Notes under the pieces: generated by a model | The model's database searches: none | Told to the model about the DNA's origin: nothing | Seen by the model: the letters and a program-made list of their open reading frames with translations, nothing else | Translations under genes and position numbers: made by a program | Origin: Glutinoglossum americanum | Lineage: Eukaryota; Ascomycota; Geoglossomycetes; Geoglossales; Geoglossaceae | NCBI GenBank assembly: GCA_020080175.1 | Contig: JAGHQL010000093.1 | Location: 38,818 to 102,817, forward strand | Reading direction: 5' to 3' | Length of the DNA: 64,000 bases | Part shown: piece by piece, positions 1 through 12,108 of the stretch | How the letters are laid out: every line of letters begins with the position of its first letter | Numbering within the stretch: position 1 is the first letter of the stretch

Positions 1-2
1 AT

Positions 3-1527
3 GGACCAGAGTGGCCTTGGGTATCTTTCGTGAAGCCACCTTCGGCCGGCGTGCGGGTACTTACCCTCGACGGAGGTGGAGTCCGTGGTATCCTGGAGCT
101 CATCGTGCTTAGGTACTTGCAGGATTATGTTGCAGTTGAACTTGGTGCATATGTTCCCGTCATTGACATGTTTGACTTGGTGGTGGGAACTAGTACCGGA
201 GGAATCATAGCTCTAGGCCTCGCCCATTGCCTCTGGGATATCCCAGGTTCCATAGTCAAGTTCACTCATCTTGCCAGCAAAATCTTCACTCCACGCCCCC
301 CAGGAACTCAACGGCTTTACCGATATTTAATCGGTCACAAATATCGGACGAGCGTGGTTGAAAACGCGTACAGAAACCTCTTTCCTAAGGATGGACCGCT
401 GGTCAGTAGTCAAAGGGCCTCGCCTATCAAAGTTGCGGTAACAGCAGTATCCGATATAAGCGGTTCATACAGGCCATATTTAATAACCAATTATAGTCGA
501 CCATTCGTCCGTATGTAATTCTTAATCCCGGAGAGTTCCCTTCTGACAATGCTCGCAGATTCTAAGGAGTGGCTGGTCAGGCCTGATACCTATGAACAGG
601 AGGTGAAGGTCTGGGAGGCGTGAGTATCTATTCCTACATCAGCAGAAGTTCCACTCTCATGGGAATACGCATAACAGAGCACGCGCGACCTCAGCAGCTC
701 CAACGTTCTTCAAGCCATACACACACGATGCCACTGGCGTCGTCTATAAAGACGGAGCCCTAAAATGCAACAACCCTATCCGCATCGCCGATTCTGAGCG
801 ACGCTCAATCTGGCGATCCGGAAGCAACTCCCTTGATCTCCATCTCTCGATCGGCACCGGCGTCAATCCGGAGCTCGGAGGCGCAGTTCAGAGCTACGAC
901 CGCCGCAGCAGAACCGGCATTGGAGTGCTTATCGACATTGCCACAGACGCAGTCAAAAGCACAATGGACTCAGAGTCCGAATACGAATCGTTCCGGCGGG
1001 ACCTTCATGACGAAGAAATCCGCAAGCGCTACCACCGCTTCAACGTCTGTATCAACGATGGACAGCCCACACCGTCCTTTGACGACTGCAGACACATCCA
1101 ACGCTTAAAAGATTTAGCTAAGAAGCATTGTGAAAGCAAGGATATAGAACCGCAGCTTCGGCAACTGGCCAGAATTCTCGTCAGCTCCACTTTCTACTAC
1201 GAAAAGAAAAGCTGGCACAGATTACCGAGACACTGGGTGTGTCAAGGAGCCATACATTCGAGGCTAACAGCTGAGCGGCAGAAAGCATTGAGCGCATTGG
1301 TGACAAAAGGGGTGAGTTTTATGGTGGGAACTGAGAGCCCCCCAAATGCTGGCGGAGAACCCAAGTTCGAGACCGCGACTACCGTATCGGCTTCCGTTAC
1401 TCCATGGCCTATGCCGCTAGAATTTGCGGTATCAGAGGCGTCGAAAGATAGAAGGATCTGTATTGACCTGATATTCCCAGACGGACTCCACTGTGCAATA
1501 AGTGGCTTTCCGAGGACCATCGCGTAG
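3..1527 (+). CDS. Patatin-like phospholipase, 5' end missing
   Basis: Exons are about 3-510, 559-619 and 678-1527 (introns 511-558 and 620-677, donors GTATGT and GTGAGT, phases agree). The frame is open to the left edge, so the N-terminus lies outside the window; the first in-window ATG at 1 is in another frame and stops quickly. Patatin hallmarks are in order: the oxyanion-hole motif DGGGVRG near 70-90, the nucleophile elbow GTSTGG near 190, a WEAARATSAAP stretch formed exactly across the second intron, and the catalytic-Asp motif KDGALKCNNP near 750. The expected activity is acyl hydrolysis of membrane lipids. In fungi such domains are often the effector part of NLR-like proteins, but no NACHT or repeat domain follows here: after the patatin core there are about 200 residues without a recognised domain, then a stop. 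It may be a stand-alone lipase or the C-terminal part of a larger protein that starts further left. Confidence 0.88.
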
Positions 1528-1765
1528 ACATGTTTCTTGTTTCTCGCTGTCAAATTTTCACGGCCGAGGGGTTTGATTGGAGGAGAAACATCACAGAAAG
1601 GCATGAGGAGACCAGGAAATGCTCACACATACCGCCGCCTGCAGCCAAAATTTGTTCACGTCGGATGCTGCAGAATCGCCAAAGCGAAGGAACATATATA
1701 CGTGTACTTAACAACCTGGCATTTCGTCTGCCTGGATGCTATAACCAGAATGCCGCGCCATCTGT

Positions 1766-1806
1766 ATGGTACTGTGGAGGAGGCGATTTCTATGCCGTGG
1801 AAGTGG
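1766..1806 (+). repeat. Segment shared with 41516-41554 (inverted)
   Basis: About 40 bp starting ATGGTACTGTGGAGG are nearly identical to the reverse complement of 41516-41554, apart from a 3-base GGA insertion and a one-base difference near the left end. Both copies read VEAISMPWKW-like peptide in one frame. The copy at 41.5 kb continues with WSEYN and stays open for about 30 more codons; this one stops at once. They look like two relics of a shared coding sequence, possibly a UstYa/DUF3328-type protein, though that family guess is weak. Confidence 0.5.
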
Positions 1807-2835
1807 TAATTTTATTAGCTAGTGGTTAGTCATTCTCTTGGCAGGGGTAGCTTACCTACCGCACCCACGACCTGCTTAATCCAACCATCCTTCTACCTAC
1901 CGGTTGAACTATGCTTCTACAGTACCTCGTACGACAATGCGTTACTCATCCAGCCTCTGCACGGGGCTAGCATCGCGGGTGCGATGCCACGCAAGGTTGT
2001 TGCGTTCAACATATCGCAGCTTGGTCGGTCACAGGCTGCCATGTCAAAATGGAGCTCACCCTCGACCCCTCCATCGGCAACCTGGCCATTTCGCTCAAGC
2101 TAGCAAGGACTACAGAGACTAAGTGTACGCTGTGGAGATTTCCTGGTAAAGCGTGCTGCCTTGGAAGCTTCTTTTATGCACGTATTGTGGGGGGTACCTT
2201 TATGTCCGCGTTTACACCCTTATGTAGTATTAATGTCGGGCAGCTTTATTAACGAGGCCTATCCCCATTTCAATTCAACGTTCTTCTGCCCAGCGGTTGA
2301 GCTTTTGCCTAATGGAGCGTTGCAAGCCTACTGGCTGGAATTGTCACCTTCCTAGCCCCTCGGCTGTGGCTCGAGGTGTTCTCGGCCATCGGAATCCCTG
2401 CTTGAAATGCAGTCAAATTGCTTGATACTGGAATGGCTGGAGTTTCGTGTAGTAAATATATGCTGTAGGTTTGATGCAACAAAACCTCCGTGCCGTGAGC
2501 ACGCCTCGTACAAGTACATGCAGTACTGGGTCATAAGTTTTGGAACGTTTTATGCGGCCGGGAGATTTGACTTGATCAACAAAGCTCACCACCGGAAAAA
2601 TAGAAGGCCATGTCCTACAGGTATAGCTGAATTATTGGGGACAGATGCAAGTATATCTCTACGAAAAAAAAAAGTATTCTATACATCTGCTACTTGGAGG
2701 CAGTTGGTGCGGACAAGCTATTGGCGAGGTCGCTTCGCAAGTGTTGCGAAGCTTTTGTACCTCAGTTGTATCTTTCCGGCTGAGTGAGTCCACTTCCAGT
2801 TAGCTAGCATACCATAGAATCGGAGAATCAGAGAA

Positions 2836-3246
2836 TCAGAGCTTCCGGGTTGCACTCCTCTCAATGGCTGAAGTCATGGCTGGCAGCCGTGGCAAATCAC
2901 CATCAACAGCAAAAATTATCGATTCAACAACCAAATGCCTGATAGCTATTTCAAAAGGCCAGCTAGTCTTCTGAGCTTTAATGCTATCCTCTACAAGTGT
3001 GCAAGGACATCCTTCAAACACTCTTAAATACTTCCACTGGTCCCACTTGCTCTATTTTCCGGAACGAACATTGATGATGTCTATATTGCAAACGGGAGCA
3101 CCTAGCCTTTCCACCTCATCTCTAGGAAGAAAAGTTCTGATGGTTTTGTTTCCAGGATTATGGCATTTTTCGTCTGTTTCTCTGCCGAAAGCGGAACGTC
3201 CACTGGATGGAATCGATCGCTTGGATCCAATTAAAAAATGGAGCAT
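2836..3246 (-). pseudogene. Broken reading frame, unknown protein
   Basis: Two minus-strand open stretches (3246-3052 and 3042-2836) lie in the same frame and are separated by one TAG and a few codons. Joined, they give about 130 residues with a natural composition, including segments such as DQWKYLRVFEGCP and SWPFEIAIRHLVVE. No splice pair removes the stop. I do not recognise the family. It could be a recently inactivated gene fragment or a chance frame. Confidence 0.3.
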
Positions 3247-3594
3247 TTCAAGGCCTCCGTAGCTTGCGACTCTGGGTAGCTACGTTCCAGGTAGCCGGGA
3301 GAAACGTCACTGAGCCTTTCGGCAAGCAGCCAGTCTCGGCTTTCTGAACTTTTTGATAATATATAGGCTTTGCTTGGGAAACTAAAACGGTAGTAACGGG
3401 AAGGGAATAAAGAACCACAAACTAAGGGTGGAGAAAATACTCAAGAAAATTGAAAATAAGGGGGGATGGCTACGCTAAATCGTCAACGGTAATGTGCTCT
3501 GGTCCTACCATAATATGGGTCACTTCATGACGGAGGTGAATGTAGCTCTGCCGGCTAGCTCACCGCAACACTGTTAAAACCAAGACGACGACAT

Positions 3595-4970
3595 CTAAGT
3601 CAGATACTCGGTCCTCCCGTCCGCGTATGTATACTTAGTGCCTCCAAAAAAATCATACCGCATCTTCGCAGTCGCCTGATCCACGCTGGCCGTCGCTCGC
3701 GCGTACTGCGCGGTCTCATTCTGACTCCTCGCCACAATAGCCGCCTGGACTTCCTCATTTCTCCGCTGCGCGTCTGGGTCCGGAGTCTCCGGGAACGCGG
3801 TACGAGGGATCGTTCGTGGAAGTGGCGAGAGGCCATCTGTGGGGTTCAGTAGTGCTGTGTGAGAGAGGAGCGTCTGGAAGCTGGCGTGTTGAGCGGAGGG
3901 ATCGCACTGGATTTTGAGGGTTTGGAAGGCGATGAAGCCGTTGAGGGTAAGGAGGGGCGTCTGGGTTTTGGGGAGGAAGGAGTTTAGAGAGGGGGTGGAG
4001 TGAGTGGCCCGAGGAGCGCTGGTATAGGGGAAGGAGTAGGCTTGATAAACAAGAGCGAACTGCTGATCGATGAAGCCGGCACCGAGGCCGGTCATTGCGG
4101 CGGCAGATTGGAAGATCCCGTCTGTCTCGTTCATTAGCACGCGAAGTTAACAACGCTCCGACGACCGGATCCTGATGCCTTTTGCGAGCGGTCCGCCCGT
4201 TTCTCAAAAGCGGCTTACATACATAAATTTTTCTCGGGGCTAACGCCACACATCTCCGCCGCCTGTCCCATCTTTTCGGGAGACAACCCTCCCTGGCAGG
4301 GCGGCGCAACGGTACGATCAAGGAGATTGTAGAATGCCGTCGCGAGCGTAATGAAGCTTGGAGAAGGCCTCTTGTCAGCCGCGATCATTTCGCCCCAGAA
4401 TTCGGCCGGGTCGGGAGCAGGGGGTGCATGCTGCTGTCGTTGTGGCATTGGCTGTTGTGGCGCTGGCTGTTGTTCCGCTGGCTGTTGCACCGGCTGCTGT
4501 GTCACTGGATGTTGTTGCACTGGCTGTTGTGGCAGTGGCTGTTGTGGCAGTGGCTGCTGTGGCAGTGGCTGCTGTGGCAGTGACTGTTGTGGCAGTTGCG
4601 GTGGGACTAGGGCAGGTGGAGGAGGGTAGTACTGCGGCTGTTGCTGTGGCGGTGGGGCCTGGGTAGGTGGGGGAGGGTAGAACTGCGGCTGCTGCGCTGA
4701 GTACTGGTGTGCGATCGGGCCAGGCGGCTGCCATTGGTTTGGCGATTGCTGCGGTGCCGGCAGGGGCGCAGACGGTGGTGCTCCGTATAAACTCGCTGTC
4801 GCTGCGCTTTGTGCCAGATACTGCGGAGGGCATGCGCCCTGCGGAAATGGCGAATAGGGCTGACTAGCGTGGTGACCAGGAGGAGGGACACCGTATCCAG
4901 TGGTGGTGGGGCTCAATTGTGGAGGGTATTGTCCAAACAGGGGAGCGCCATAGCTTCCGGAGACGCTATA

Positions 4971-5016
<46 letters not shown>

Positions 5017-5084
5017 GGGTGTGTGTTCTGACTGGACTTGTTAGCGGCTCTTTCGAGGATCTTTCCGAGAAAGTGAGCGGCCAT
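3595..5084 (-). CDS. Poly-Q protein with DUF7514-like domain
   Basis: The first exon runs from ATG 5084 to about 4223. It encodes MAAHFLGKILERAANK, a long glutamine run, then about 190 residues of Q/P-rich low-complexity sequence. From about residue 235 a folded part begins (FWGEMIAADKRPSPSF). The second exon, about 4129-3595, continues with conserved-looking sequence such as GFIAFQTLKIQCDPSAQ and PLPRTIPRTAFPET. That pattern resembles the fungal DUF7514 domain (WG at the start, FP.EIPR.xFP near the end). Function is unknown. The splice is unresolved: the strong donor GTATGT at 4222 is phase 1 (an overlapping GTAAGC is phase 2), but the only in-frame acceptors I see (after MNE, or before QF) are phase 0. 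Either a weak donor such as GTTAGC near 4246 is used, or there is a small indel. Confidence 0.6.
4970..5020 (-). repeat. CAG/CAA trinucleotide run (poly-Q)
   Basis: A CTG/TTG run on the plus strand encodes a tract of about 16 glutamines near the N-terminus of the DUF7514-like protein. The proximal part is pure CAG, followed by mixed CAA/CAG. Such tracts are usually length-polymorphic between strains. Confidence 0.85.
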
Positions 5085-5550
5085 CTCTCTTCGCTATGTA
5101 GAACTGGGACTGGAGAAAGGCGAGGCCTCTCCAGGATGGTATTTGAAGTTTGACTGGCATGTCACTAGAGCCTCCTGTGGGGAGTCCACCGCGGGGCGTG
5201 TCTTGGCGGCGCTGAAAAGGAATATATTCATACGGAATCTTCCATAGCTTGTTGCGTGCTTTTTCCACCTCGGCGAAGCAGATTCTTCCATCCCGAGCCT
5301 TTCCTCTACATGGCGCGCATAGGGAAGCAAGAGAACAACGCGCGAAGTCGATGTGTGCATTTCCAGATGCGAGGTGAAGGCGAGAGGGTCCTACATCAAG
5401 TACTAGGGCTAAGGGTCATGTTCTTGCCCAACATTAAAAATTCTCCAATACTTTTTGGCTTACCTGCATGATATGAAAGTATTCGAAGCCGCGAGTCCTG
5501 CGCTTTTTTTTGGTCGTATGCGATACGACCTCGTCCGAATAATGCCGCAC

Positions 5551-5600
5551 CATTGTTGGCCATTGTTGGCCATTGTTGGCCATTGTTGGCCATTGTTGCC
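5551..5600 (+). repeat. Five tandem copies of a 10-bp unit
   Basis: CATTGTTGGC is repeated five times without gaps; the last copy has one mismatch. It lies in the roughly 780-bp spacer between the divergent DUF7514-like gene and the HeLo-like pseudokinase gene, so it is upstream of both. It may be a promoter-proximal minisatellite or carry repeated protein-binding sites (each copy holds CATTGTT and TTGGC). No function is shown. Confidence 0.9.
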
Positions 5601-5866
5601 TAGAGATACACCACCATGCGGGAATTGTTTGTCCGATTCGGCAGCAAATTAAGCCAAACCGGACAAAACGCTTCCGACTGCAGAGTCCATTTGTTTTGCG
5701 AGGTGTTTACGGAGTATGCCTCACGGCCTGCCAATCTTCGCACGCTTTGCTTAGCAGACGGCAAGACTGAAGGAGACGCAAACCTTCAGTTACTCTTGGA
5801 GGAATTTCTTGGATAATATCACCTCTCTTCTCGTGGTTCTAGGTAGCATGACTGCACGATTTCGCT

Positions 5867-8538
5867 ATGGATCCTTTAAGTGTCGCAGCATCGGTTGTCG
5901 GTTTACTTATTGCAGCAGGCAAGATGGCTCAATCGCTGAAGCAGTTGACCTCTTTGGCTGATGCGCCAAGTTCAGCAAAAGCTGTGCTTACAGAGATGAG
6001 CGACATGGCAGCAGCACTAGAACACCTTCAGGACTATCTAAATGGAACAACCAGCGTACCTGCCGGCCGTGGACAATTTATCCTGCTTGAACACGTAGTT
6101 GTAACTCTAACTGGATGCGTCACCACATACTCGGAACTCGAGTTAATCATCGACAGCGTTCACGTTGATCCTGAAATGGGTGCCTTCGACCGTATTAAGT
6201 GGGCCGTTAAAGAAAAGGAGATCCTGGACATTGTTCGGCGGATACAGAACCACAAATCTTCCCTCACATTAATGCTGACAATATTGCAATGGTACGTTCG
6301 ACCAACAGTTAATAGTCACCAACTTTATTCTCGAAAACGATTTAACATCGCCCTAGTAAATCAAATCAAGAGGCTGAAAACTCTATGGCGAGATTATGTA
6401 GTCTTATAGAGCGGGTCGCAAGAAGCAATGAGAATCTCTCATCGCGCCTTCACAGGCTAGAAGGGAGACAACTCTCACCCGATGCTGGAAATCCACCAAG
6501 CGTCCTGGGAGATGACAGCTCTACGATTCGTCCAGCAATAAATAATCGGACAGACCAAGTATCTATTACTGCCGCGACCCGCTCGGTTAGATTCTCCTTC
6601 GAGGAAACTTTACAATCATCCCGGGTCTACTTAAGATCCATGTTCCGCCACTCAGAATCATCCCTATCCAGCTCCGTACAGCGAGCTGCTGCCATTTCCA
6701 TGTTCTCATCGCTGAGTCTCGCAGATGTATCCAACATCTCAGTATTCTCACTGCCGATATACGCTATTGATATCAGCAATAGCTACTGGTATACATTTGA
6801 TCTAGGTGGGACGCAGCAAAACTCCCAGCTACAGGAAGTTCAATCACTCTCAGGGGACCGAGAAGTGGCGGCTTCTGTCAAGGCTCTCACCAGGGAAACG
6901 ACAACTGTCGGTGTTCCTCCTGTGGACGTATGGTGGGTCGAGCAGAGGATAGAGGCGACAGTCACTCGGGATTTTGTGTTTGCTAACCTACAGGAGGAGG
7001 AGCAGAAGTTCCTAGATGAGCCGCTGGTGTTTGGAGGCGGGCTTACAGACGATACGTATATTGAATGGATCTTGAAGAAGGCCAAACGAATATTTCTTAT
7101 ACTGAAGGAGTTGGGTGTAACAGATCGGATTCGCCTTATTGCTGATGACTCCTGGGACGACAGCGACCTTCCACTTCCCTTAGAGGCCATTAAGCGCCTT
7201 CAGCTTACCTACAGTAGAGATGGAGCCTTGGAGAAGAGATTTTATAAGATGCAGTTCAAATTCCTCTTACAAGAGATTAAAGAAGGGGAGCATATCGTAT
7301 TTGGAACCGATGAATTTATCCCCATTGAACCTGTCAACAAGCGTTCAGGGTTCACATTTGACTACACTGCTGAAAAAGTACATCTACCTGGGCGGCCAGG
7401 CGAAATTTACAAGCGGAGACGAATTGTCCTCAGTGGTGCTCCCGACAAAGCTCCAGAAGAGGACTTCATTGCCAAGATACAAGTAATGAAGTCCGCGGTA
7501 CACCCGCACATCGCCCCGTGGGCTTCTTACACATACCGGGGGTATGGATACATACTTCTAAAGTCGGTGAGCGATGTCAGTCTGAAGGATTTTATCCGGT
7601 TTACCCCTCAGCAGTTCAAGATTCTCCGGGAGCGGGAGCGGCAGTTAACCTTATTAACTTGGCTACACTGTCTTGCGAACGCGTTGGCATTCCTCTACCG
7701 ACATGGCTTAACCCATGAAAATATCAAGCCTTCAAACATTATGATCGATGAGTCAAATAACATATTCTTTACAGACATTTTGGCGTTTAAGTGGGGAGAC
7801 GCCGATAAGGAGGCCTCTGGGATTGAATCGTACGAATATGGAGCCCCGGAGAGATGGGGCCGGACATGGGTTATCTCCAAACCAAGCCTCACAAAACACC
7901 GTTCTGGTGGGGAAGCTTCGTGGAAAAGGAATTCGGATACTTCAACTTCTAGTGGCCCTTCGATATCTACGAATACCTACTCCTCCAATCCCCCGACCGA
8001 GCCTTCAGTCGTCTATATCGACTGGCAAAATAACACTCCCGATTTCCAAAAATCAGATGTGTTCTCCCTCGGCTGTATCTGGCTAGATATTATGACCATC
8101 CTCCTCAAGCGAAAGAGCACCTCCTTCTCCTCCCATCGATCCGCTAAGAACAAGAAGCCTGGTATAGGCGGAGGCCTTCCAGACATGTCTTTCCATGCAA
8201 ATATCGGCCAACTGGAGTCATGGATAGGATTACTCAAGAGAGACGCATCGAAGAAAGAAGATAGGATCTTCCGCTTTGTGCCTTCCATCCTCGCCCTCAC
8301 ACAATCCATGCTCTCAAGAGACCCGAATATTCGTCCTAGGCCGCACGAGTGTGAGGAACTCCTCCACCGGGTACTAGCTAGTGCCCTGTTCCCTGAGATA
8401 ACACACTGCGACACTCAACAGTTGGCCGAGGGCGATTGGGAGTTTGGCAGTCCGTCGTCAGCTGAGGGTTCGGACACCATATCAACACCGAGACAGTCTG
8501 CAGTGTCCAGCTTTATTACAAAGCGTCTCTTTGTGTGA
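5867..8538 (+). CDS. HeLo-like N-terminal domain plus pseudokinase
   Basis: Two exons, 5867-6291 and 6357-8538 (intron with GTACGT donor, CCCTAG acceptor, phase 2), give 868 residues. The first 140 residues start MDPLSVAASVVGLLIAAGK, the typical opening of the fungal N-terminal helical domains found on STAND proteins (HeLo-like/PigL_N group). A variable region of about 290 residues follows. Residues from about 480 form a kinase fold: HPHIAPWASY in the N-lobe, HENIKPSNIMID at 595-606 in place of HRDIKPSN, TDILAF at 614-619 in place of DFG, then YGAPERW and SDVFSLGCIW in the C-lobe. The catalytic Asp of HRD is Asn and the DFG Phe-Gly are Ile-Leu, so catalysis is probably lost. A helical-bundle domain plus a pseudokinase is the layout of the animal and plant necroptosis executor MLKL, suggesting a membrane-acting cell-death protein; this is inference. 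Confidence 0.82.
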
Positions 8539-9925
8539 GAATGTCTGTTGGTACGTGAATGTCTCTGCGCTAGAACCGTGTTGGAGAGTTATGGTTTAGG
8601 TGAGGTCAGATTGATGGTTATAACACAAAGGGGAATAGTACTGTCAATGCGGGATGGCACTGTAGCAACTCCTAATAACCGTTTTATACAGCGACTATTT
8701 GGTGATTCTCATATATACAGCTTTGTCGACAATTAATTGTAAAATTCTTCAATAGCCTTCATCCAAGCGAGCCGCCTCCTGAAAGACCCCACACAAAGGC
8801 CGGCATTTCAATTACCGTATTAGGGAATCTACGTCTGGAGTCCTCTCCTGCCCCCTCAGCGCACCCTCTATATACCCGCAGGGCTCTTGCGAGAATAGCT
8901 CAACCTCAACCGGCGGGGGCCACAGGGGGATGTGATGATTGTGATGACCGCGACTTCGAATCTATGGATTAGGTCTAAGATGGGAACTCAAATTCGACCT
9001 CCCTAGATGGCTCAAGTGCCCTAGCTATGGCATGTTCACTCAACCCGAAGGATGGGGGGCCCCTCATCAGTCTGTGCGAGTAGTCTCCGTATGGGATATG
9101 ATAAAGGCAGGGATCATAATAAGAGTGACAGCCGATAGTGCGGTAACTGCAACTATGAGGACAGGAACCCGCCCTTTCTAATGGAAGTGGGGGCTGTCTC
9201 TCGAATTCCGATGTCTTCGGGCTGTAAATAGACGCTAGGTGCCGAGAGATAGGCGGTGGTTAGTATTACCCACTAGGACTTACTGGAGCGTGAGGCACAT
9301 ACCTGGGTGAATTCGCAATGGGTTTTACTTAGAGCTGTTTCCATTGGGACGCCCATCCAGCTCACACCTTCAGCGTGTGTGGGCGCGACTAAACCACCTT
9401 CCTATCTAATAAAACTAGACTCCCATACAACCGGGGAGCCGCTCATTTCGGGCCTGGCGATACCAACTTCCATAATTGCGTTTTGAAGGCCTCTTTAAAG
9501 GTAGCGCTTTCCATGTATGAGTAAGTAGATTATCTAACAATACCCGTTAGCTCAGGCTTAGGATTTCGCTAGGCGAAGTCAATCTCGCGAATGCCCCTCA
9601 CCGGGAGATATGGCGTGGAGAATACTAACCGTGCTCCTTAACACTCGCCTCAATTGTGGCCAGCAAAGCCGTCTTGCTCCAAACCTCTCACACCGATGTG
9701 ACCGAAGTATGATAGAAGCTTCACCTAGTTTAGTGTCCGTGCAGTCTATACTCCGCAGCTCACCCTCCCCATCTAGTGCCAACTCCGATATCCCCTGTAC
9801 TAGGATTGATTGGACGACCCAGAAAATTCGTTAACCAGCGAACGCGGAGATAGTAGGTGCACGGCCTCTAAGTCCAGGCTGCCTGGGAAATTCGACCAAG
9901 TATCCCCCAGCAAACCCACTCTTCC
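8539..9925. other. Spacer without recognisable genes
   Basis: This lies between the convergent 3' ends of the pseudokinase and C2H2 genes. No open frame has plausible coding character, and I see no RNA gene or transposon signature. The base composition is not markedly AT-rich, so it does not look heavily RIP-mutated. Confidence 0.5.
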
Positions 9926-12108
9926 TCAACCCACCACCTCTTCCGCTGCTGCCACCGCAGGCGGCCTAACCTCCCTCCTACAGCCCTCCACCAACCCCGC
10001 TATAAATTCGATTCCCACCGCATGCGCATTTGCCACATGCCTCACAAACTGCTCCTCCCTATAAAACCTAGCATTATGCGAACACCTCGCAAAGCCATGT
10101 GCTCTTTTTAGATGCCGGATGCGCCGCGGCCAGTTGCTAGGTGGATAGAAGTCACCACAGAGGAGACACATATCGTTGTCGTGATCATAGGTGTCGAAGA
10201 AGAGGCCGGGAGTTTGTGCAGAGGTGAGCGGAGGGCAGATAAAGCAGGTGGGCCAGGAATGCCAGATTTCTGTGTGCCTCATGGCGGTGGTGGCGTCGGG
10301 GAAGCCAATATCGCAGAGGTGACACTGGTGACGTCTTTCCTTAAGGGAGCTAGATCTGCATTTTTCGGGTATGCTGCATGTCAGAAGGTAAAGGCGGTAC
10401 GCACAAGGAGAAAATGGAAGATATTGAAAGAAATTCACACTGACCCATTATCCTCCTCATTGCCCAATCGCTGAGCCCCCAACAGCGTTCCCAAACTCCA
10501 ACACGCTGGAAACCCACGCACAGGCGAAAAGTCGTGCCTCTGCATCGGATACGGCGATGCCAATGGATCCCAAGATGCCATAGTTGTTCCTTCCCCATAG
10601 TGGTCGCCGATATGCTCTGTACGCTCAAACCAGGTCTTCAGAAGAACGGAACAAAAACCGCAGGAATAGAACCAGTTATCATTATCGTGCTCTATAGCAC
10701 CATCATACCCCTCATTGTCACACACTTGCAGGATGTGTGACTCTTCGTGATCGAGCCATGCGGCCCTGTCACTAAGCTGCTCCAGGCAGAACGTGCACTG
10801 CCAGGGCTTTAGTGTGCCCAGAGGGGAGGGGGATGGTTGGGTGCATATATGCGGGATGACCGTAAGTGAGGAAGAGAGGCTAGATGGGACAGTCGAGGGA
10901 GGAAGGAGGTGTGAGTGTAAGGATGGATTCGTACTAGGGTCGGAGTCCGTAGGCGTGGTCGCTTGTCTTCTGGTCTCGGTGCTAGATGGCGGTGATGGCG
11001 GCAGTAGCACATCCGATCCACCCCCACCTCTTTTCGACGGTGATGATCTCGGTGATCTCGAGCCAGCTAGAATCTTTTGTCCCGCTTTCACGATCCATGA
11101 GCCTGCCGTTGAGAGCGGACTTCGTGTCGCCTCAGATTCCGGATCTAGGCTGAGACTACTGCGGGGGCGGAACAAAGCTTTGAGCCTAGAGAGGGTGGAA
11201 GTGGAAAGGTTAGTAGGAGTGTTGGACTTCATCCATTCCTCGAACCTATCTCTCCTTCTTCCCTTCTTGAGTCGCCTAGGTTTCTTGCTCGAGGATGAGC
11301 CTTCAGTCCCGCGGGATTCTGTATAATCCGAAGATGACTGCTGTGAGGAAGGGATTGGGATGGTATAATTGCTACTGGAGTTTGCTCTGTCGGGCTTCAA
11401 GGGGGGGGTTTCTTCCCCTTTCTCCTCTTCGATTAGCAGTCTCGGTTCGGCGGTTGGTAGAAAGTCTATTGGATCTTCCTAGACGGTGATATCAACTAAG
11501 TAGGGATGCCAGCTGTGAGGAGATTGAATCTTGGAACTGACAGTAGAAGGCAAGTCTTGAGAGGGGATAGGAGCCTGGTATTGTAATATAATCGGTATTA
11601 CACCAGTATCAGAAGCTTCCTGCACTTCTTTATTAGGTAGTAAGGGGAGGGAAGCTACTGGTGGACGGGGGAGAGGTTTCTATTTGTCGTTCCAACGAGT
11701 CAGCAGAGCAACCTATGGGCGCAGGGAGGATTGGATAGGTTAGGTACTCACAGTTAGACGAGTCTCAGTTGATGACGCTGGTAGTTGTCGTTGCGAACGG
11801 AAAACCCTAGCCGCTGTGGAAGTTCTTTGATCATTTCCGTTATTCACAAAATCGATCCCCTTGCCGGAATAGATGTATGCGAACTCCTCGAGCTGTGAGA
11901 GTATTTCAGCGTCATATAGGGAACTGTTTCGGTTTTGTGTTCCCGCGGGAACCGAGATCTCCTGTACTATTTGAGACGATTCTTTCCCGAAGAGGAGCGG
12001 GCTTGGTTTTCGCAAAGTTGTCATTCTAATGCCTCCCCCAGGGCTTGCCATTTCCAGACTCGGAATTTGTTGTACGAGAGGGGGCCTGATGTTTCTCGCT
12101 TGAAACAT
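9926..12108 (-). CDS. C2H2 zinc-finger protein, five fingers
   Basis: Three exons: 12108-11752, 11478-10445 and 10373-9926 (introns 273 and 71 bp; phases 0 and 2 match), giving 612 residues. The N-terminal half is low-complexity and Ser/Pro-rich with a basic patch (KKPRRLKKGRRRDRF). Finger-like modules follow: QCTFCLEQLSDRAAWLDHEESH at about residue 345, YSCGFC...HIGDH at about 390, and after the last intron HQCHLC...HTEIWH, MCLLCGDFY...HLKRAH and ARCSHNARF...HVANAH. It is a fungal multi-C2H2 protein of the kind often annotated as a transcription factor; nuclear location is likely but targets are unknown. The first exon is assigned because its GTGAGT donor and the CTAG acceptor at 11479 agree in phase and the joined frame stays open; without it there is no in-frame ATG before about residue 146. 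Confidence 0.75.

Larger units (their letters stand above)
1528..3590. other. Gene-poor spacer after the patatin gene
   Basis: No intact gene was found between the patatin stop and the 3' end of the DUF7514-like gene. It holds a short segment shared with 41.5 kb and a broken minus-strand reading frame at 2836-3246, both listed separately. The remaining open frames are short, unspliceable and resemble nothing I know. Confidence 0.5.

Noticed and set aside
4351-4833. Cys- or Ala/Thr-rich frames opposite the poly-Q gene
   Set aside because: They are products of reading CAG/CCA low-complexity DNA in other frames.
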